A stretch of DNA of 64,000 nt from Diatrype stigma (taxonomy: Eukaryota > Ascomycota > Sordariomycetes > Xylariales > Diatrypaceae): NCBI GenBank assembly GCA_022225965.2, contig JAKJXP020000037.1, forward strand, positions 1 to 64,000, written 5' to 3'. A program made the position numbers and the translations under genes. This document shows positions 23,636-35,322 of the stretch, piece after piece. The first letter of the stretch is position 1; each line of letters begins with the position of its first letter. The notes below the pieces were generated by a model. The model did no database searches. It had not been told where the DNA came from and saw only the letters and a program-made list of their open reading frames with translations.

Positions 23636-26170
23636 ATGTTGACCAGACAATTTGTCAGACGCATGGGTGGTGGCGTGCGGAGACGGACCTTCTCCACGTC
23701 CCCTTCGACGCTAAACAGCACCACCACTAGTGGGGGAGGAGCTGGAGGGGCCCTCGGGAGATCGGCAACCGAGAATGCGGGACAGGAACAGGGGCCGGGA
23801 TCGGGACCGGGGTCGGGATCGGGACCAGGACAACAATTCCCGAGATGGTCCGGCCGCTCTGTATTCGCGCTGACGGCTACGGCCGGCGTGCTGGGTTTCG
23901 GCCTCTCGGCTGCGACGCTGCAGCAGCAACAGCAGCAAGCCGCACCTAGCAAACACAGGGTTATGCTATTCGATAGCAAAACCCCCACCCCACAGTATGC
24001 AACCTTGGGTGAAATGGAACTGGTAGGTCTATCGCGTACTTCACCGGCCCGTTCACATTCTTCCTCGATCAACTGTCACTCTGGTTTATATTCATGTCTG
24101 TTTTCTGCTTTCTGAATTGTAATGCGTCCCACTGGAAGAACAAATCCCGAACAGAGAAAGCTCTCGTGCATGATTTCTACTGGAAATGTAGGATACCGCG
24201 CTGGGGAGAGGGAAAATAGGGGATAAAACAGAAAGAAGAGGGGCTGAAGAATGTCTTCACGGATTGACTGATGTATAACCTTTGCATGCACGCAGGCAAT
24301 AGAGGAGATCCGGCGGGACATCCGGGCGCACGGCGAGGCGGAGGACATCATCAGCACGGACCCGGAGGACCTGCACGCGCACGGGTATTCGGAGTGGTCG
24401 ACGACGAACCCGGACAACCTGCCGGTAGCAGTAGCATACCCGCGGTCGACAGAGCAGGTGGCGGCCATCGCGAGGGTGTGCCACCGGCGCGGCGTCCCCA
24501 TCATCCCGTATTCGGGCGGGTCCAGTCTCGAGGGCAACTTCTCCGCCCCCTACGGCGGCATCTCCGTCGACTTCGCCTACATGGACCAGATCGTCCAGCT
24601 CCACAAGGACGACATGGATGTCGTAGTCCAGCCCAGCATTGGCTGGCAGGACCTCAATGAGCAGCTGAGCCGCGCGGGTACGGGGCTGTTCTTCCCCATT
24701 GATCCGGGTGCGTCATTTCCATGACTTTCTAATTGTCATTTCTTCCCCCTTTTCAGTCCCATCTTGCGCAATAAGTTTGGACTATATCTACACACGACTT
24801 AAGAGTGGTGCCAATTGAATCCTGTAAACCTATCGCAATGCTGGATCATAGTGCAGAAGGGAAACTTGAGCCTGAGTCGCTAATACACATCTACGGATAG
24901 GCCCAAGTGCCAAGATCGGAGGTATGATTGGAACGAACTGCTCGGGAACCAATGCGGTTAAATACGGTACTATGAAGGACTGGGTGATCAACCTTACTGT
25001 TGTATTGGCGGATGGAACCGTCATCAAGACCAGAAGACGGCCACGGAAGAGCTCCGCTGGGTACAACCTCAACAGCCTTTTTGTTGGATCCGAGGGGACC
25101 CTGGGATTGGTCACGGAAGGTAAGCATCCTCCCGCTCCCCCCAACCCCCCCACCAAAAGATGCGCAAAATAAGCCACCTGCCATAAGGCCTGATCGCGAT
25201 TCACATCCCTAACGCCACCAATTGCTACTATAGCCACGCTCAAGCTCGCCGTGGTTCCCGAGGAGACCTCGGTGGCGGTGGTGACGTTCCCGACGATCCG
25301 GGACGCGGCGGCGGCGGCGGCCGAGGTGATGCAGACGGGGGTGCCGGTGGCGGCGATGGAGATCATGGACGAGGTGCAGATGCGGGTGGTCAACATCGGG
25401 GGCGCGACAGCACCGCGCGTCTGGCAAGAGGCGCCCACGCTCTTCTTCAAATTCGCCGGCACCCGCTCGGGCGTCCAGGAGAACGTCGCCCGCGTCCAGG
25501 GCATCGCGCGCGCTCACCGCGGCGGCGGCTTCGAGTTCGCCAAGGACCTGCGCGAGCAGAAGCTCCTGTGGTCTGCCCGCAAGGAGTCCCTGTGGTCCAT
25601 GCTCGCGCTGCGGAAGGGCGCGGAGGAAGTCTGTATGTGACGTGTTTTATTTTTATTTTTGTTGATTGCATGTTCTTTGTCCAGCCCCTCACCTACCCTA
25701 GCTCTGCACTGAAAATGCGTCTCATGACTACCGGAGATCCTCCCCCGATTCTACCCTCCGCTTGGAACTTACCTCCTAGTTAACACTCACACTCAGGGAG
25801 CACGGACGTGGCGGTGCCCTTCAGCCGACTGGCAGACATCATCGAGGTGTCGAAGAAGGAGATGGACGATCTGGGCCTGTTCGCCAGCATCCTGGGCCAC
25901 GTGGGTGACGGCAACTTCCACGAGAGCATCATGTACAACCGGGCGGACCCGGAGGAGCGCGCCAAGGTCGAGGCGTGCGTCAAGAACATGGTGCGCCGCG
26001 CCCTCGACATGGAGGGCACCTGCACGGGCGAGCACTCAGTCGGCTGGGGCAAGAAGGACTCCCTGCTGCTCGAGGTCGGCCCCGACACCCTCGCCGTCAT
26101 GCGCCAGATCAAGTACGCCCTCGACCCTAAGTGGATCATGAACCCCGGGAAGATCATGGACCTTTCTTGA
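23636..26170 (+). CDS. Mitochondrial D-lactate dehydrogenase (cytochrome c)
   Basis: Five exons: 23636-24022, 24296-24707, 24901-25119, 25234-25632 and 25797-26170, 596 residues in all (yeast Dld1 is 587). Donors are GTAGGT, GTGCGT, GTAAGC and GTATGT, and phases agree at every junction. The N-terminus is Arg-rich without acids ([20 protein letters not shown]), as in a matrix-targeting presequence. A Gly/Pro/Ser linker and a hydrophobic stretch ([21 protein letters not shown]) follow, which would anchor the protein in the inner membrane. The FAD-binding PCMH domain holds [14 protein letters not shown] and [20 protein letters not shown]. The C-terminal oxidase domain holds [12 protein letters not shown] and ends with the [13 protein letters not shown] [17 protein letters not shown] block and [13 protein letters not shown]. 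It oxidises D-lactate to pyruvate and passes electrons to cytochrome c. Confidence 0.95.
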
Positions 26171-26910
26171 TTTTTATTCTTCTTTCTTTTCTTTCCTCTT
26201 CCTTCCTCTTTCCCTGCCCTTATATAGATAGACTTGACACCAGAAGCCCGCCTCGGGTGAAGCACCTTAAGGCAAAATGCGCTATAGGAGCGGATGGGTA
26301 TGTACGTATACACAAAAGTGCTGAGCATATACGAATATGACCATATGCCCGAGACCTCGGTTTATAGGATATGGTATATTTGGTCGGCGACTCAGCTTGT
26401 GGCCTCGATCTCTGCATGCTGACCTACCCATTCTACCCTCATTCCTTGGTGCTTCCCCGATGGGCTTCTACATAAAGAAAGAATACGTGCTCCTGACTGC
26501 GGCTAGCCGGATTTTCTAGGTTCCCATCATTTCATTGTTGACTTCTTACAACATGGTAACCATATAGACAGCATTTCGAAACATCAGATCTCGGGGTATG
26601 TTGGGATGGGAAAAGCAAGCATCTTGTAGCTCATATCTCATTTAGACACAAGACAAAAATAACAAAAGAATCGGGATTAGATTTTTCCTTAGGAAAGGGG
26701 TTTCCAAGTGCTCTAGTGGGTCTGGGGGCGTTTTCTTTTCTTCGAAATCGAAACTAATTCCCAATTTTTCTACCCATTTACACCAATTGATTCCGGGTTC
26801 GAGCTGCGTGTAATCAAGCGACCCTAAGTCTACTAGTGCTGTATTCCATCCGCGTTCGAATCCACAACAGACGGACTACATCACCATACCTACTACGAGG
26901 ACAGAATCTA
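26171..26910. other. Spacer downstream of D-lactate dehydrogenase
   Basis: No gene seen. The 3' end of the dehydrogenase transcript should lie in the CT-rich stretch just after 26170. Confidence 0.5.
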
Positions 26911-26911
26911 G

Positions 26912-27150
26912 AGACGAGACAGGGGACGGGGAACCGGCCAGGGCACTAATCACGAGCGCCAGGAACGGTATCGATCGGGAGTTCGCGGGTCAGCTAGCCG
27001 CATGGGGGGTCGATGTCGTCGTCCTCCACGGCCATAACCCGACGAAGCTGACGCGCGTCCGGGACGAGCTGCAGGTGAAGCACGACCCCTTCCGCGCCTT
27101 CCGCATCCTCGTCGTAGACCCCGCAACCACCGGGTACTGCGGCTCCGACC
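26912..27150 (+). pseudogene. Short-chain dehydrogenase relic (17-beta-HSD/ketoacyl reductase type)
   Basis: In the frame that contains base 26943, the translation ALITSARNGIDREFAGQLAA is followed by DVVVLHGHNPTKLTRVRDEL and FRAFRILVVD. This is the N-terminal Rossmann unit of SDRs of the HSD17B12/KAR kind, where the intact text is A-L-V/I-T-G-A-S-x-G-I-G-x-E-F-A. Here two of the glycines of the TGxxxGIG cofactor loop are Ser and Asp, no start is present, and the frame runs out after about 27150 with no catalytic Tyr-x-x-x-Lys. I read it as a truncated, dead gene. Confidence 0.65.
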
Positions 27151-27892
27151 CGGACTTGCCTTGTAGTGATACGCGTCGATGTCCTCGGCCTACGCGGCGG
27201 CGCAGGTCGCCGGGACGGGGCTCGATGTGGTTTGGTGGTCCCTCGCTCCTCGTCCCCGATGTTTAATATGCATATACAGTATCCATTGAAAGACATTGAC
27301 GCCCATCCTTCAGCTGCAGTACTGGGTTACTGAACAAGGGTGAGTGCCAGCGGAGTCCATTTATGAGGGCTTCGCTTTCCGAATCGTCTTGTTCATAAGA
27401 ACTGTGTTGCTCATCGTACTAAACTCGAAGCACTCTCGCCGGCTAGATATGGGCTATCTGATACTTACCCGCCATCACCAACCCTGGGGCTTGTCACCAG
27501 CCCTAGCTAATCATAGAGGCACTGCTAAGTATAGTTACTCCGAACGGGAACTGGGCAAGGCGCGTTGAAGTTTGTACACGTATCAAATTAGCCTAGCGAG
27601 CGTTACTTCAATCGGGAGTCCGACGACCTAGCTTGCAACTTTGTCGGACGTATTATATGCCTGCCCTAGAGGACTAAGAAAGCTGCACGTGATCGTCCAA
27701 CAACATCAATCGCGTGGTAATGGACGAACACTGCTCGTATGCGGATACATTCTCGGAGCGAATAGTGCTGTTCACTTTAGTGTTCCCCTATTACTCGGAG
27801 CACAGCACAAAAGGCGAGACTATACGTTCACGGGAAGCATTGCATGTTGGAAGGTTTATATTCATAAGATTTCTATCCGGCTCGGGGAACCT
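27151..27892. other. Spacer between the SDR relic and a membrane protein gene
   Basis: No gene seen. It separates the relic from the 3' end of the minus-strand membrane protein gene. Confidence 0.45.
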
Positions 27893-29008
27893 TCACCGCC
27901 CATGATATGCGGCTGAGAGCTCGGCCGCCGGCCTGTCGGCATCTAGCTCCGGCCGCGGAGCCGTGTTCGCCATCTCTGCGTATCCCGGCAACGCGGGTCC
28001 TCCGTAGTGAGAATCGGTCGCCGGTGGCGGTGGCGACACTGGCCATCGGCCATCGCGCGAAGAGTAGCCCTTGTAGTCGTAGCCGCTGTAGACCTGCGCT
28101 GGCAAGCCGGCATAGGCAGAGTCGCCGCCGACCATCCCCTTCTGCCTCTTGCGCCGGCGCATCCACAGAATGGCGCCGAGCACGCCGAGCCCGATTCCGG
28201 CTGCGCCGGCGGCGACGCCTATCCCTGCCTGGGCGCCCACGCCCAACTGCTTGCTGCTGCTGCTGCTGGTGGAAGAAGAGGTCGCGTCGGTCGCATCCGA
28301 CGTGGTGGTGCTGCTAGTTTCGCCGGTACTCGCTGTCGTCGCGGCATCGGTAGCGATCGTGGTAGAGCTCGTTGGTGCACTCGTGGTCGCGGTCGACGAG
28401 ATATCGGCGCCTAGTGTGACCGGCTGGCTGCGTTGAGCGAGGTCGTAACCCCATGTGTTGCTGTTCGACCCGTACCCGGTCGACGTGTTCGGCCGCAGGT
28501 TGAACCAGCACGGGGGCCCGGCGTCGGTCCAGTCCAGAAGCACCGTCTTCGAGCCATTGAAGGCTTCAGCGTAGCCTTGGGATTTCTCTGACGTACGTTT
28601 GTTAGCTGCGATCCTTCGCTTCGCACTTAGTGGCAAGATGAGACGGATGGGAGCATGGTAGCGGGCGCTTATAATGTTGCACTGATCGCGACTTAGCAAC
28701 CCTAGCCTTCGCTTCTTCGTCTTCTGACGGATTCCCCAGTGTCCCGAGAGGTGCTCGGCTCAGCCCAACTCACCTACGGGTTGACCATTCAACGAGCAGA
28801 AGGTGTACAGTAGCGGCTGGTCGAAATAGGACGTCCATTCAACTTCGACCGTGTCCATGTAGTGGAAGGTGTAATCCTCCGCGCGCAATGGGTAGACCCA
28901 TCTCACGCCGTGGTCCTTGTCGTTGGGGTCAATCTGGGCTGATGTTGACTGGAAGATCCCAGGTAGGAGGCAGATGGCGAGCCATGGCAGGCTAGGGAGG
29001 AGCCTCAT
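27893..29008 (-). CDS. Type I membrane protein with Ser/Thr stalk
   Basis: Two exons on the minus strand: 29008-28774 and 28587-27893 (donor GTGAGT, acceptor CGTCAG), 309 residues. A more upstream ATG at 29110 is possible, but the start at 29008 places a good signal peptide first (MRLLPSLPWLAICLLPGIFQ, then STSAQ). Next come an ectodomain of about 110 residues with two visible cysteines (YTFCSLNGQ and GPPCWFNLRPN), a Ser/Thr-rich stalk, a Gly/Ala-rich transmembrane helix (GAAGIGLGVLGAILW) and a basic stop-transfer (MRRRKRQK). A Tyr/Pro-rich cytosolic tail ends the protein. This layout is that of fungal cell-surface sensor-like proteins, but the ectodomain is not one I recognise. Function unknown. 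Confidence 0.75.
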
Positions 29009-29670
29009 GTTTAAATCACCACCAATCACGAGGCATGAAGGCGGCAGCAGCAGCGATATCTTTACGTCGCAAACCGGTGATATGAGGGACAGAGTAGCGA
29101 CATGGCACAAGAACCATGTTTCCCCCCTCTGGGTGCCCTCTGGGTCTTATACCTGTCTTTAAAACGAAGTTTTTTTCCCGCCTTCAACGCGCCAAGTCCA
29201 GCTGTCTCTCGCCCCTCTCGCTGTCGCAGCGGAACCTCCCAGGTTGTCTAAGAAGGCGCGCCAAGGAGCCGCCAGGGGCGATCCACCGGAGAATTGGGGG
29301 TTCTATTGGCCATCTCGGTCTCTTAACGGGGCTCGTAGGGCTAATATTAGCCTTCCCACGTCGATCATGACATCCATCGACCCCGGCGCTTGATTTGCCA
29401 ATCGGGCATAGACAATTAGAGCTGGGATAGGTGCATGTAAGCTTATGCGAGTAGCAGATAGGGTTCTTGGCTTATAATCTAGACCTGTCACATTTAACTA
29501 GGCTAACATAGTAAGTGATCGATGGTGGCGTTTCCAGCCATCTCAGGAAGCGTACGGGCTTAGTCGCCAAGCTTTAGCTACGTTTACTATACTCTACTAA
29601 AGATAGGGTAGTGCTCTATTGCCCAGCCCCTTATCTTCTTATCCTGCGCGTAACTACCGTAAGACGTATG
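29009..29670. other. Promoter-side spacer of the membrane protein gene
   Basis: No gene seen. It should include the minus-strand promoter of the gene starting at 29008. Confidence 0.45.
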
Positions 29671-29677
29671 TTGCTAT

Positions 29678-30085
29678 AACATGGGTATGCCAAGACACTG
29701 CAGTTGCTTCTCGAAAAGGGGGCAGACCTGATAATCGTAAACAGATACGGAAGAGCGCCATTTAATTGGACTTTCGATAATGGTCACTTAAAGATGGCTA
29801 AGTTACTGCTCGAGAATGGTGCGAATCCCATGGCTGCCAATAACGACGGATGATACGAGTTATCTCAGCTTGAGATCCAAGCTAACTGGAGGTAGCCAGG
29901 CTGCTGCTTGAGAATGGGACAGATCTAAGAGTTGCAGATAATGACGGATGTACAGCTAAGGGTTCGCTGATAGATCAGTCCCTTGATTGTGGAAGCTACC
30001 AGGCTTCTCCTCGTCAGCCATATCCAATTCGGGAAGTTGACCAGCTACTGCCTATTATTATGATATATTGCGAAAATCGGGGCCT
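29678..30085 (+). pseudogene. Ankyrin-repeat relic
   Basis: The frame through base 29701 reads TLQLLLEKGADLIIVNRYGR, then NGHLKMAKLLLENGANPMAA. These are two consecutive ankyrin repeats with the usual L-L-L-E-x-G-A-D/N-P core. A TGA follows NNDG at about 29850. In a shifted frame a third repeat is visible (LLLENGTDLRVADNDGCTAK). A TAA lies just upstream at 29677-29679. With stops and at least one frameshift this is a decayed fragment of an ankyrin protein, a family that is abundant and often amplified in these fungi. Confidence 0.75.
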
Positions 30086-30920
30086 GTAACGGCCTATACT
30101 GCTCTCTTGGCAGTCTGCTTACTGGCTGTCAGCAGGCCGCATCTATTCTGCTACTCATTCATACCAATATTATAGCAGCCATCTAACTGGATGTTTGGAC
30201 TGCCACCTACTCAACTGTTGAGTATGTTATGGGTAACCCCTAACCGGAGCTTCCTGGCCAAGCTGGCCAAGTTCTCCCGAGCCTCCCCTATGCCGATCCG
30301 CTCCGAGCTTCCGGGCCTAAGTTGGTCTGAGCCATGTTTCCGGAAGTTCCAACGTCTCTGTCGGAGGACTTTGCCCAGCTTGTCTTTCGCTTCTGGCTCC
30401 AGGAGTTTGTTCCGCATCTCCTTTTTTGCCACGTGCCAAGGGATATGTCGACATAGAGTGAGAGGCAAAAGGTAGATGCTTTGGTATAGGTACGATCTAG
30501 AAGAGGGATAAATACTGCTCTTCCCCGGGAAATCAAAGGGGGGATTAACCCCTATCTTGCCTTCCGATCTCCTGTTTAAGCTATTGGTACGGAGGTTCCG
30601 GCCAAAAGCAAATACCCCTGCCCACTGCTGTTTCAAACGTTGCTTTTGGCCGCATCCTTCGTATAGAGTTTATGAATTTGTTAATCTGCCAACGTCAAGT
30701 AAGCGTGATATGAGCAGATGCTGCAATTTCAAGGCAGCTGGCCTTCAAGGCCACCAGTAGTTGGTAGGCCCTGGAGACTGAACAGCCCGAATGTATCGCG
30801 CTGTTGGTCATACCCCGCCGTGTCCGCAATTGCAATCATTCCAAAGTCATTGTCGATCTGCTTACGCCATTTCTTTCTCAGACCGCTGCTATTCATTGGT
30901 CCAGATCAGTTCGACGAAAG
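30086..30920. other. Spacer upstream of the Hsp70-like gene
   Basis: No supported gene. The last 150 bp should hold the promoter of the gene starting at 30921. Confidence 0.45.
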
Positions 30921-32094
30921 ATGAAGGTCTCAAAGAGTGTGCGTTACTTTAGAGTCATAATGCTCTTCGCCTTCGTGGCATGGGTACTGCTGCTGTCTTT
31001 GCCAGAGAAAAGCCATCACTTAGCGATCACTCATGAATTCGGCATTGGTTTTGACCTAAGCCCCTCATATGCGTGCGTGCTGTCTTATTGTACCCAGCCT
31101 TGAAAGGCTCTAACAGGACTCAGAACTGTCGCCGTCTCCTACCCCAACGGCTCTGCCCGTTCGATTGCTAGAGTTGAGGGTGATGGAGCGTACTGGGAGA
31201 TGATGCTCCGATTATCTCTCCCTTCCTCCCAACACTTGCAGTATACACTCTCCAACCTGCCTTTTCCCTCATCACTTGTCTAACTACGGAATAAGTAAAC
31301 CTCACCAGAACGTCGGAGAAGCAATCGGGGACATACCCCGCCAGATAGTGCGGAACACCCGCAAGAAACTCGGCCTGCCTTCATCTAGGGATGTGGGCAC
31401 ACTCAGCCACATGATCCGCGCCCTGCGAGACCATTCCTCCGATTTCGTCGGCGAGCCCGTCTCCGCAGCCGCTATTTCAATCCCCCACCTCGCCGCTCTG
31501 TACGGCGATGATATCCAGGACGCCTTCGAATATCTGTCCCTCGCCTACCTGGAATTCTTCCCCTTCTGGAACTTCCGGCCTGTATCCGCGACCATCGCTG
31601 CATACGCCGGCAACGGCTGGGGCCTCTGCAGGGATTATAGAGACGTTGCAGCGTGTGAAGAGGAAGAGCTGCAGATCCCATCCCGGTTTGCGTTGGCAGT
31701 CTCGTACACGCATACGAGTCTAACCACTAGCCAGGCACATGTTGCGAGCGCCAACTATCTCGAAGAAGGGCCTACGTTGGAGAATCTCCTCCTGGGATAT
31801 GATGCAAGACACGAGGAGTCGTATTGGGACGCTGTGCGACACATGCTTCGGTCTCCTGTGGTGGATAGCCCTGTACGAAGAAATATCTCCATGGTTCTGC
31901 TGTCTGGGGATGCGACGGAGAAGCCAGAGTTCAGGGAGGTTTTAGGGGAGGTGGTAGATGCGGTTTCCCATGATGGCGAGCCGGAGATTGTTGACCAGCA
32001 ACCTGGATGCAGTGCGGCGATAGGGGCCGCAGAGCTGGCAAAGAGGGCTATTTTCAAGCAGATGGGAGAGCTAGATGTGGTGTCTGACCTATAG
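30921..32094 (+). CDS. Hsp70/actin-like ATPase-domain protein with N-terminal membrane anchor
   Basis: Exon 1 is 30921-31072; the first intron 31073-31123 has donor GTGCGT, branch CTAAC and acceptor CTCAG. The second intron is uncertain: 31241-31295 (GTATAC...AAG) best preserves family-like text and gives 355 residues, while 31190-31241 also keeps frame. A hydrophobic segment (VIMLFAFVAWVLLLSL, residues about 13-28) comes first. Then FGIGFDLSPSYA replaces the canonical phosphate-1 loop (GIDFGTTYS), followed by VSYPNGSARSIARVEGD, VGEPVSAAAISIPHLAALYG, VLLSGDATEKPEF and GAAELAKR. These correspond to blocks of fungal divergent Hsp70-like proteins. No substrate-binding domain follows. The loss of the usual acidic/Thr residues suggests weak or absent ATPase activity (inference). 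The gene converges on the GT90 gene. Confidence 0.65.
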
Positions 32095-32545
32095 ACTTGT
32101 TCGCCCCCTTTTTACGAATCTTCCCGAAAGGGGCATTAACGCCAATTCCGGTATATGCGCCACGTAGGTCGGGACCTGCCGCGCGCCGGTGCCGCGGTGC
32201 GATCGATACCATCTTGATTGTAGACAACCGGTGTGACCAATGCAACTCAATGCCTATTTGGGTCCAATGTGTTGTGGCTGGGTGTCTCCTCATTTGAATC
32301 CCAAACCCCATGCTGTTTGAATGGCTGGCACTTGTCTACAATTACACCGGTTCCTACGCATCGGATCTCAATGTTGATATTTCTCACCGTCACAACAGCA
32401 CGCGTTGTCATTTGAGCACGAGAGAGAGAAGCCCACGGAGCTCATGGAACCAGCCAGCACGCATTGAATATTATGAATTAGATTTTAATATTTTTTTCCA
32501 GATTACAGCCTTACAACCAGCAGCCCTTCATCGCCCGGTCCCTAA
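32095..32545. other. Convergent 3' spacer
   Basis: Between two tail-to-tail genes. It holds an 11-bp inverted repeat (ATTGTAGACAA at 32217-32227 and its complement at 32332-32342). No gene seen. Confidence 0.5.
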
Positions 32546-35247
32546 TCACGTCTCCACGACGCGCTCCTCATCCACGACCCTCGCCAGCTCCAGCAGCAGG
32601 CGGTAGAAGTAGACCTGGAAGTCCTCCGGTCGGAGCAGCTTGGCCCACCACTCGCGGCCCTGGTCGGCGATGTGGCGGGCGACGGCGGCGCCGCGGTCCG
32701 TGGTGGCGAGGAAGCGCATGGTCTCGGGCAGCTCGCGCAGGCCAAGGGACACGGGGACGTAGTGGACCCAGGGGAAGAGGCGGTCGTCGTGCCACTCGCG
32801 GAAGATTGTCATCTTGAGGCTGACGCTGCGCGACCGCAGGTGCGAGTAGAACCGGCCCGAGTAGCTGTTGCCGTCCAGGTCCATCACAAACCGGTACCGG
32901 TACTGCGCCGCGTCCGGCTGCCGGTCCACCGTCTCGAAGTACTTCATCTGCGCCTTGCACTCCGTCCACACGCACAGCCGGAGCGCGTGGAAGTGCACGT
33001 CCGCCAGTCCCGGGAGCACGTTTCCGCCCTGCCACGGCGCCCACACCCCCGGCTCCGTCTCGTTGAGGTATACGGCCGCGCTGCTGCTGCTGCCGCCACC
33101 GGTCTCGTCGGCCCGATCCTGAGCCAGAGCTACAAATCGTTGACGGTGCATGACATGCCAGCTATCGTCGGAGTCCCCCCCTCCAGTGTTGGAGCCAATC
33201 CAGTATAGCTTGGAGTCCTTCTGCTCCCAATCTGGATCATGCGCTGAGTCATCGACATATCCGTAATCGTTCAGGTTATCGTAACCTCGGAGATATATCT
33301 GGCTCGGCATAAGGACGTCGCTGAAAGTGGATATCTTAGCCTGTGAGAGGATAGGCACTGGCCTTCTGATCCTCTGGACGCTTGGCGGTGAAATATAATA
33401 CCCATGAAGGTCGGCGTACTCGGGATGGGCACAAGCGTCTTTGGAGCTCTGGATGTCTTGTATGAATGGGATGCTCAACGGGAGCTTAGGGAGTGATTGG
33501 TGCCGCGTCGTCTCCAGATGCGGCGGCCACTCCGATGCACACATTGCTGTGATGCATCTCCTCGAATCCTTTTCACATCGGTTATCCCACACAGCACCGT
33601 CGCCGTACTCTGGAGACAGGATAACAGTCGGCTCATCAAGTGCGTTGATGAGAATATCGAGATCCGGTAAGTCATGCTGGAAGGGGGCCGTCATGTCCTG
33701 CACTGTTATACCCCGAGGCCCGCAATCTCCCGTAAGCTTGCCTTCGCGAAAACCACATCGACTGATGTGTCCCGGGCCCATTGCCTCATCCATAAACTTC
33801 CGTATAGTACCGGGGGACATCTTCAAGAACGGCTCCATGCAGTCGAAGAGGGTGTCGAATTCATCGATGATCAACGAATTCTTCTCTTGTGCGAACTTGA
33901 ACCAGGCGTCGAAGCCTCGCGGGGGGTCGATATTATACCGTCGTCGGTACTCGGCTTCGGCGTCCTCATAAACTTGGGACTGACTGTTCAGCATCGACTG
34001 AAACTCGTTGTTGGACCGCTCCACGAGTTCTTCGATGGGATGTTTGCCGTAATGAAGCGGCAATACATTGATTGGGCGGGAGGGCTCGTCTTTCGCCTGA
34101 CTCCAGTCGCCCCCCACCATAGACGAAATACTATCTCTGTGGTGACTGGGGATGGCCAGAAAGGGGCAAGCGACGATCAGCCATATAATGTGCTTGAAGC
34201 GAGACGCCGGAAGCTCGAAGACGGTTTGCGCGATGGCTGTGGTAGCTGCAAACAGATGTTTCAGTGTAAAGGTAGAGACATTGCGGGTAGCCTGTTCCCC
34301 CGTGAAAGATGCGGCGGAGAAGGCCCCAGTGGTAGCTGCAATAGCCCACGGTAGCTCTTGTGTCTGTTCGCTGTTAGCTTTCCTGGACATGTGACTATCA
34401 AGGAAGCAATGCAAATGTCTTGACCCACAGCCTGGAATAGGAACACCCACTGCGCGGCCCCGAGAGCACCCGCCAAGATCGAGGCATTGACTGTATGGGG
34501 CGAATTGTCCTTCTGGATCCAAGACCAATACATCAATCCCAACAGAGGGCCAGCTGCAGCAAATATAATTCGGACGGGTTTAGTCTCGATGCTGGTGTGT
34601 CCCCCCACCCCTAACAAGTCGCGATATTCGAATATTGACACGAGTGAGCTGTAGAGGATAAGCAGCGCAATGAAACATATCAATGCTGCGGCAGAGACTA
34701 TGAGGATAGTGACCGTGTTGAAGTCTGGAAACGGGGGCGCAAGACATGCAACAGAGAGCGCGGCGACCAAGGTCTGGACTAGGATTGTACGCCATGGCTG
34801 TCGGCGGACGAGTGCGAGGAAAGGTATGATGGCTGGCTGGATCGCATGACATGCGATGATGACTTTGTTAGCAAAGCGGAAAACGCTGGCAGTCATGTAA
34901 GTAAGAGCATCGAAACTAACCTCAATCCACCGACAGTTATCCAGGGACCTTCCAAGAGCCGTGAACGAAATACCGACGGCGATGGCACCGAGGCGGATCT
35001 TGGAATTACTTGCCGCTGGTGTCTGCAGACAGGCCCAAGGCACGCCAGTCCAGGGCAGGACTTCGAACCAGACGAACATCCATAGCCAGCAGAAGAGCTC
35101 TGCCAGGATGGCGGCGGGACCTTCGCTGGAAGGAGGCCGGAACCAGGCGATCAGGAGGGCGGCGGCGAGGCAAAGGATGGAGGGCGCCTCGGGGAAGCTC
35201 GCGTATGGCGCGCCGATATTGGCGATATTGAGCCTTTGGTATAACAT
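32546..35247 (-). CDS. GT90 (CAP10-like) glycosyltransferase with polytopic N-terminus
   Basis: Two exons on the minus strand: 35247-34429 and 34363-32546. The 65-bp intron has donor GTGGGT, branch AGCTAAC and acceptor AACAG, and phase 0 is kept, giving 878 residues. The first 300 residues hold several hydrophobic helices, such as SILCLAAALLIAWF, TVTILIVSAAALICFIALLI and IIFAAAGPLLGLMYW. The C-terminal half carries GT90/CAP10 blocks: KLYWIGSNTGG, YRYRFVMDLDGNSYSGRF and FREWHDDRLFPWVHYVPVSL. These enzymes include fungal beta-1,2-xylosyltransferases of capsule and cell-wall glycans and act in the Golgi. Donor and acceptor here are unknown. The reading frame is open upstream of the ATG through a 12-bp repeat, so the true start may lie further upstream. 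Confidence 0.88.
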
Positions 35248-35249
35248 GT

Positions 35250-35322
35250 CATAGGGAATCTCAGAGGGAATCTCAGAAGGAATCTCATAGGGAATCTCAG
35301 AAGGAATCTCATAGGGAGGTGA
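35250..35322 (-). repeat. 12-bp tandem repeat, in frame upstream of the GT90 start
   Basis: On the minus strand, units of about 12 bp (GAGATTCC plus CTAT or TTCT) encode alternating YEIP and SEIP peptides, directly in frame with the ATG at 35247. The open frame reaches back to a TGA near 35443 without an ATG. Either it is a 5' leader repeat or part of an N-terminal extension fed by an unseen upstream exon. Confidence 0.7.

Noticed and set aside
26845..26870. B-box-like GCGTTCGAATCC
   Set aside because: The T-stem does not pair and no other tRNA arms are present.
32217..32342. Possible MITE between the convergent genes
   Set aside because: Only the 11-bp ends pair well, and no target duplication is seen.
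33674..34354. 226-codon plus-strand frame
   Set aside because: Antisense to the well-supported GT90 exon 2.
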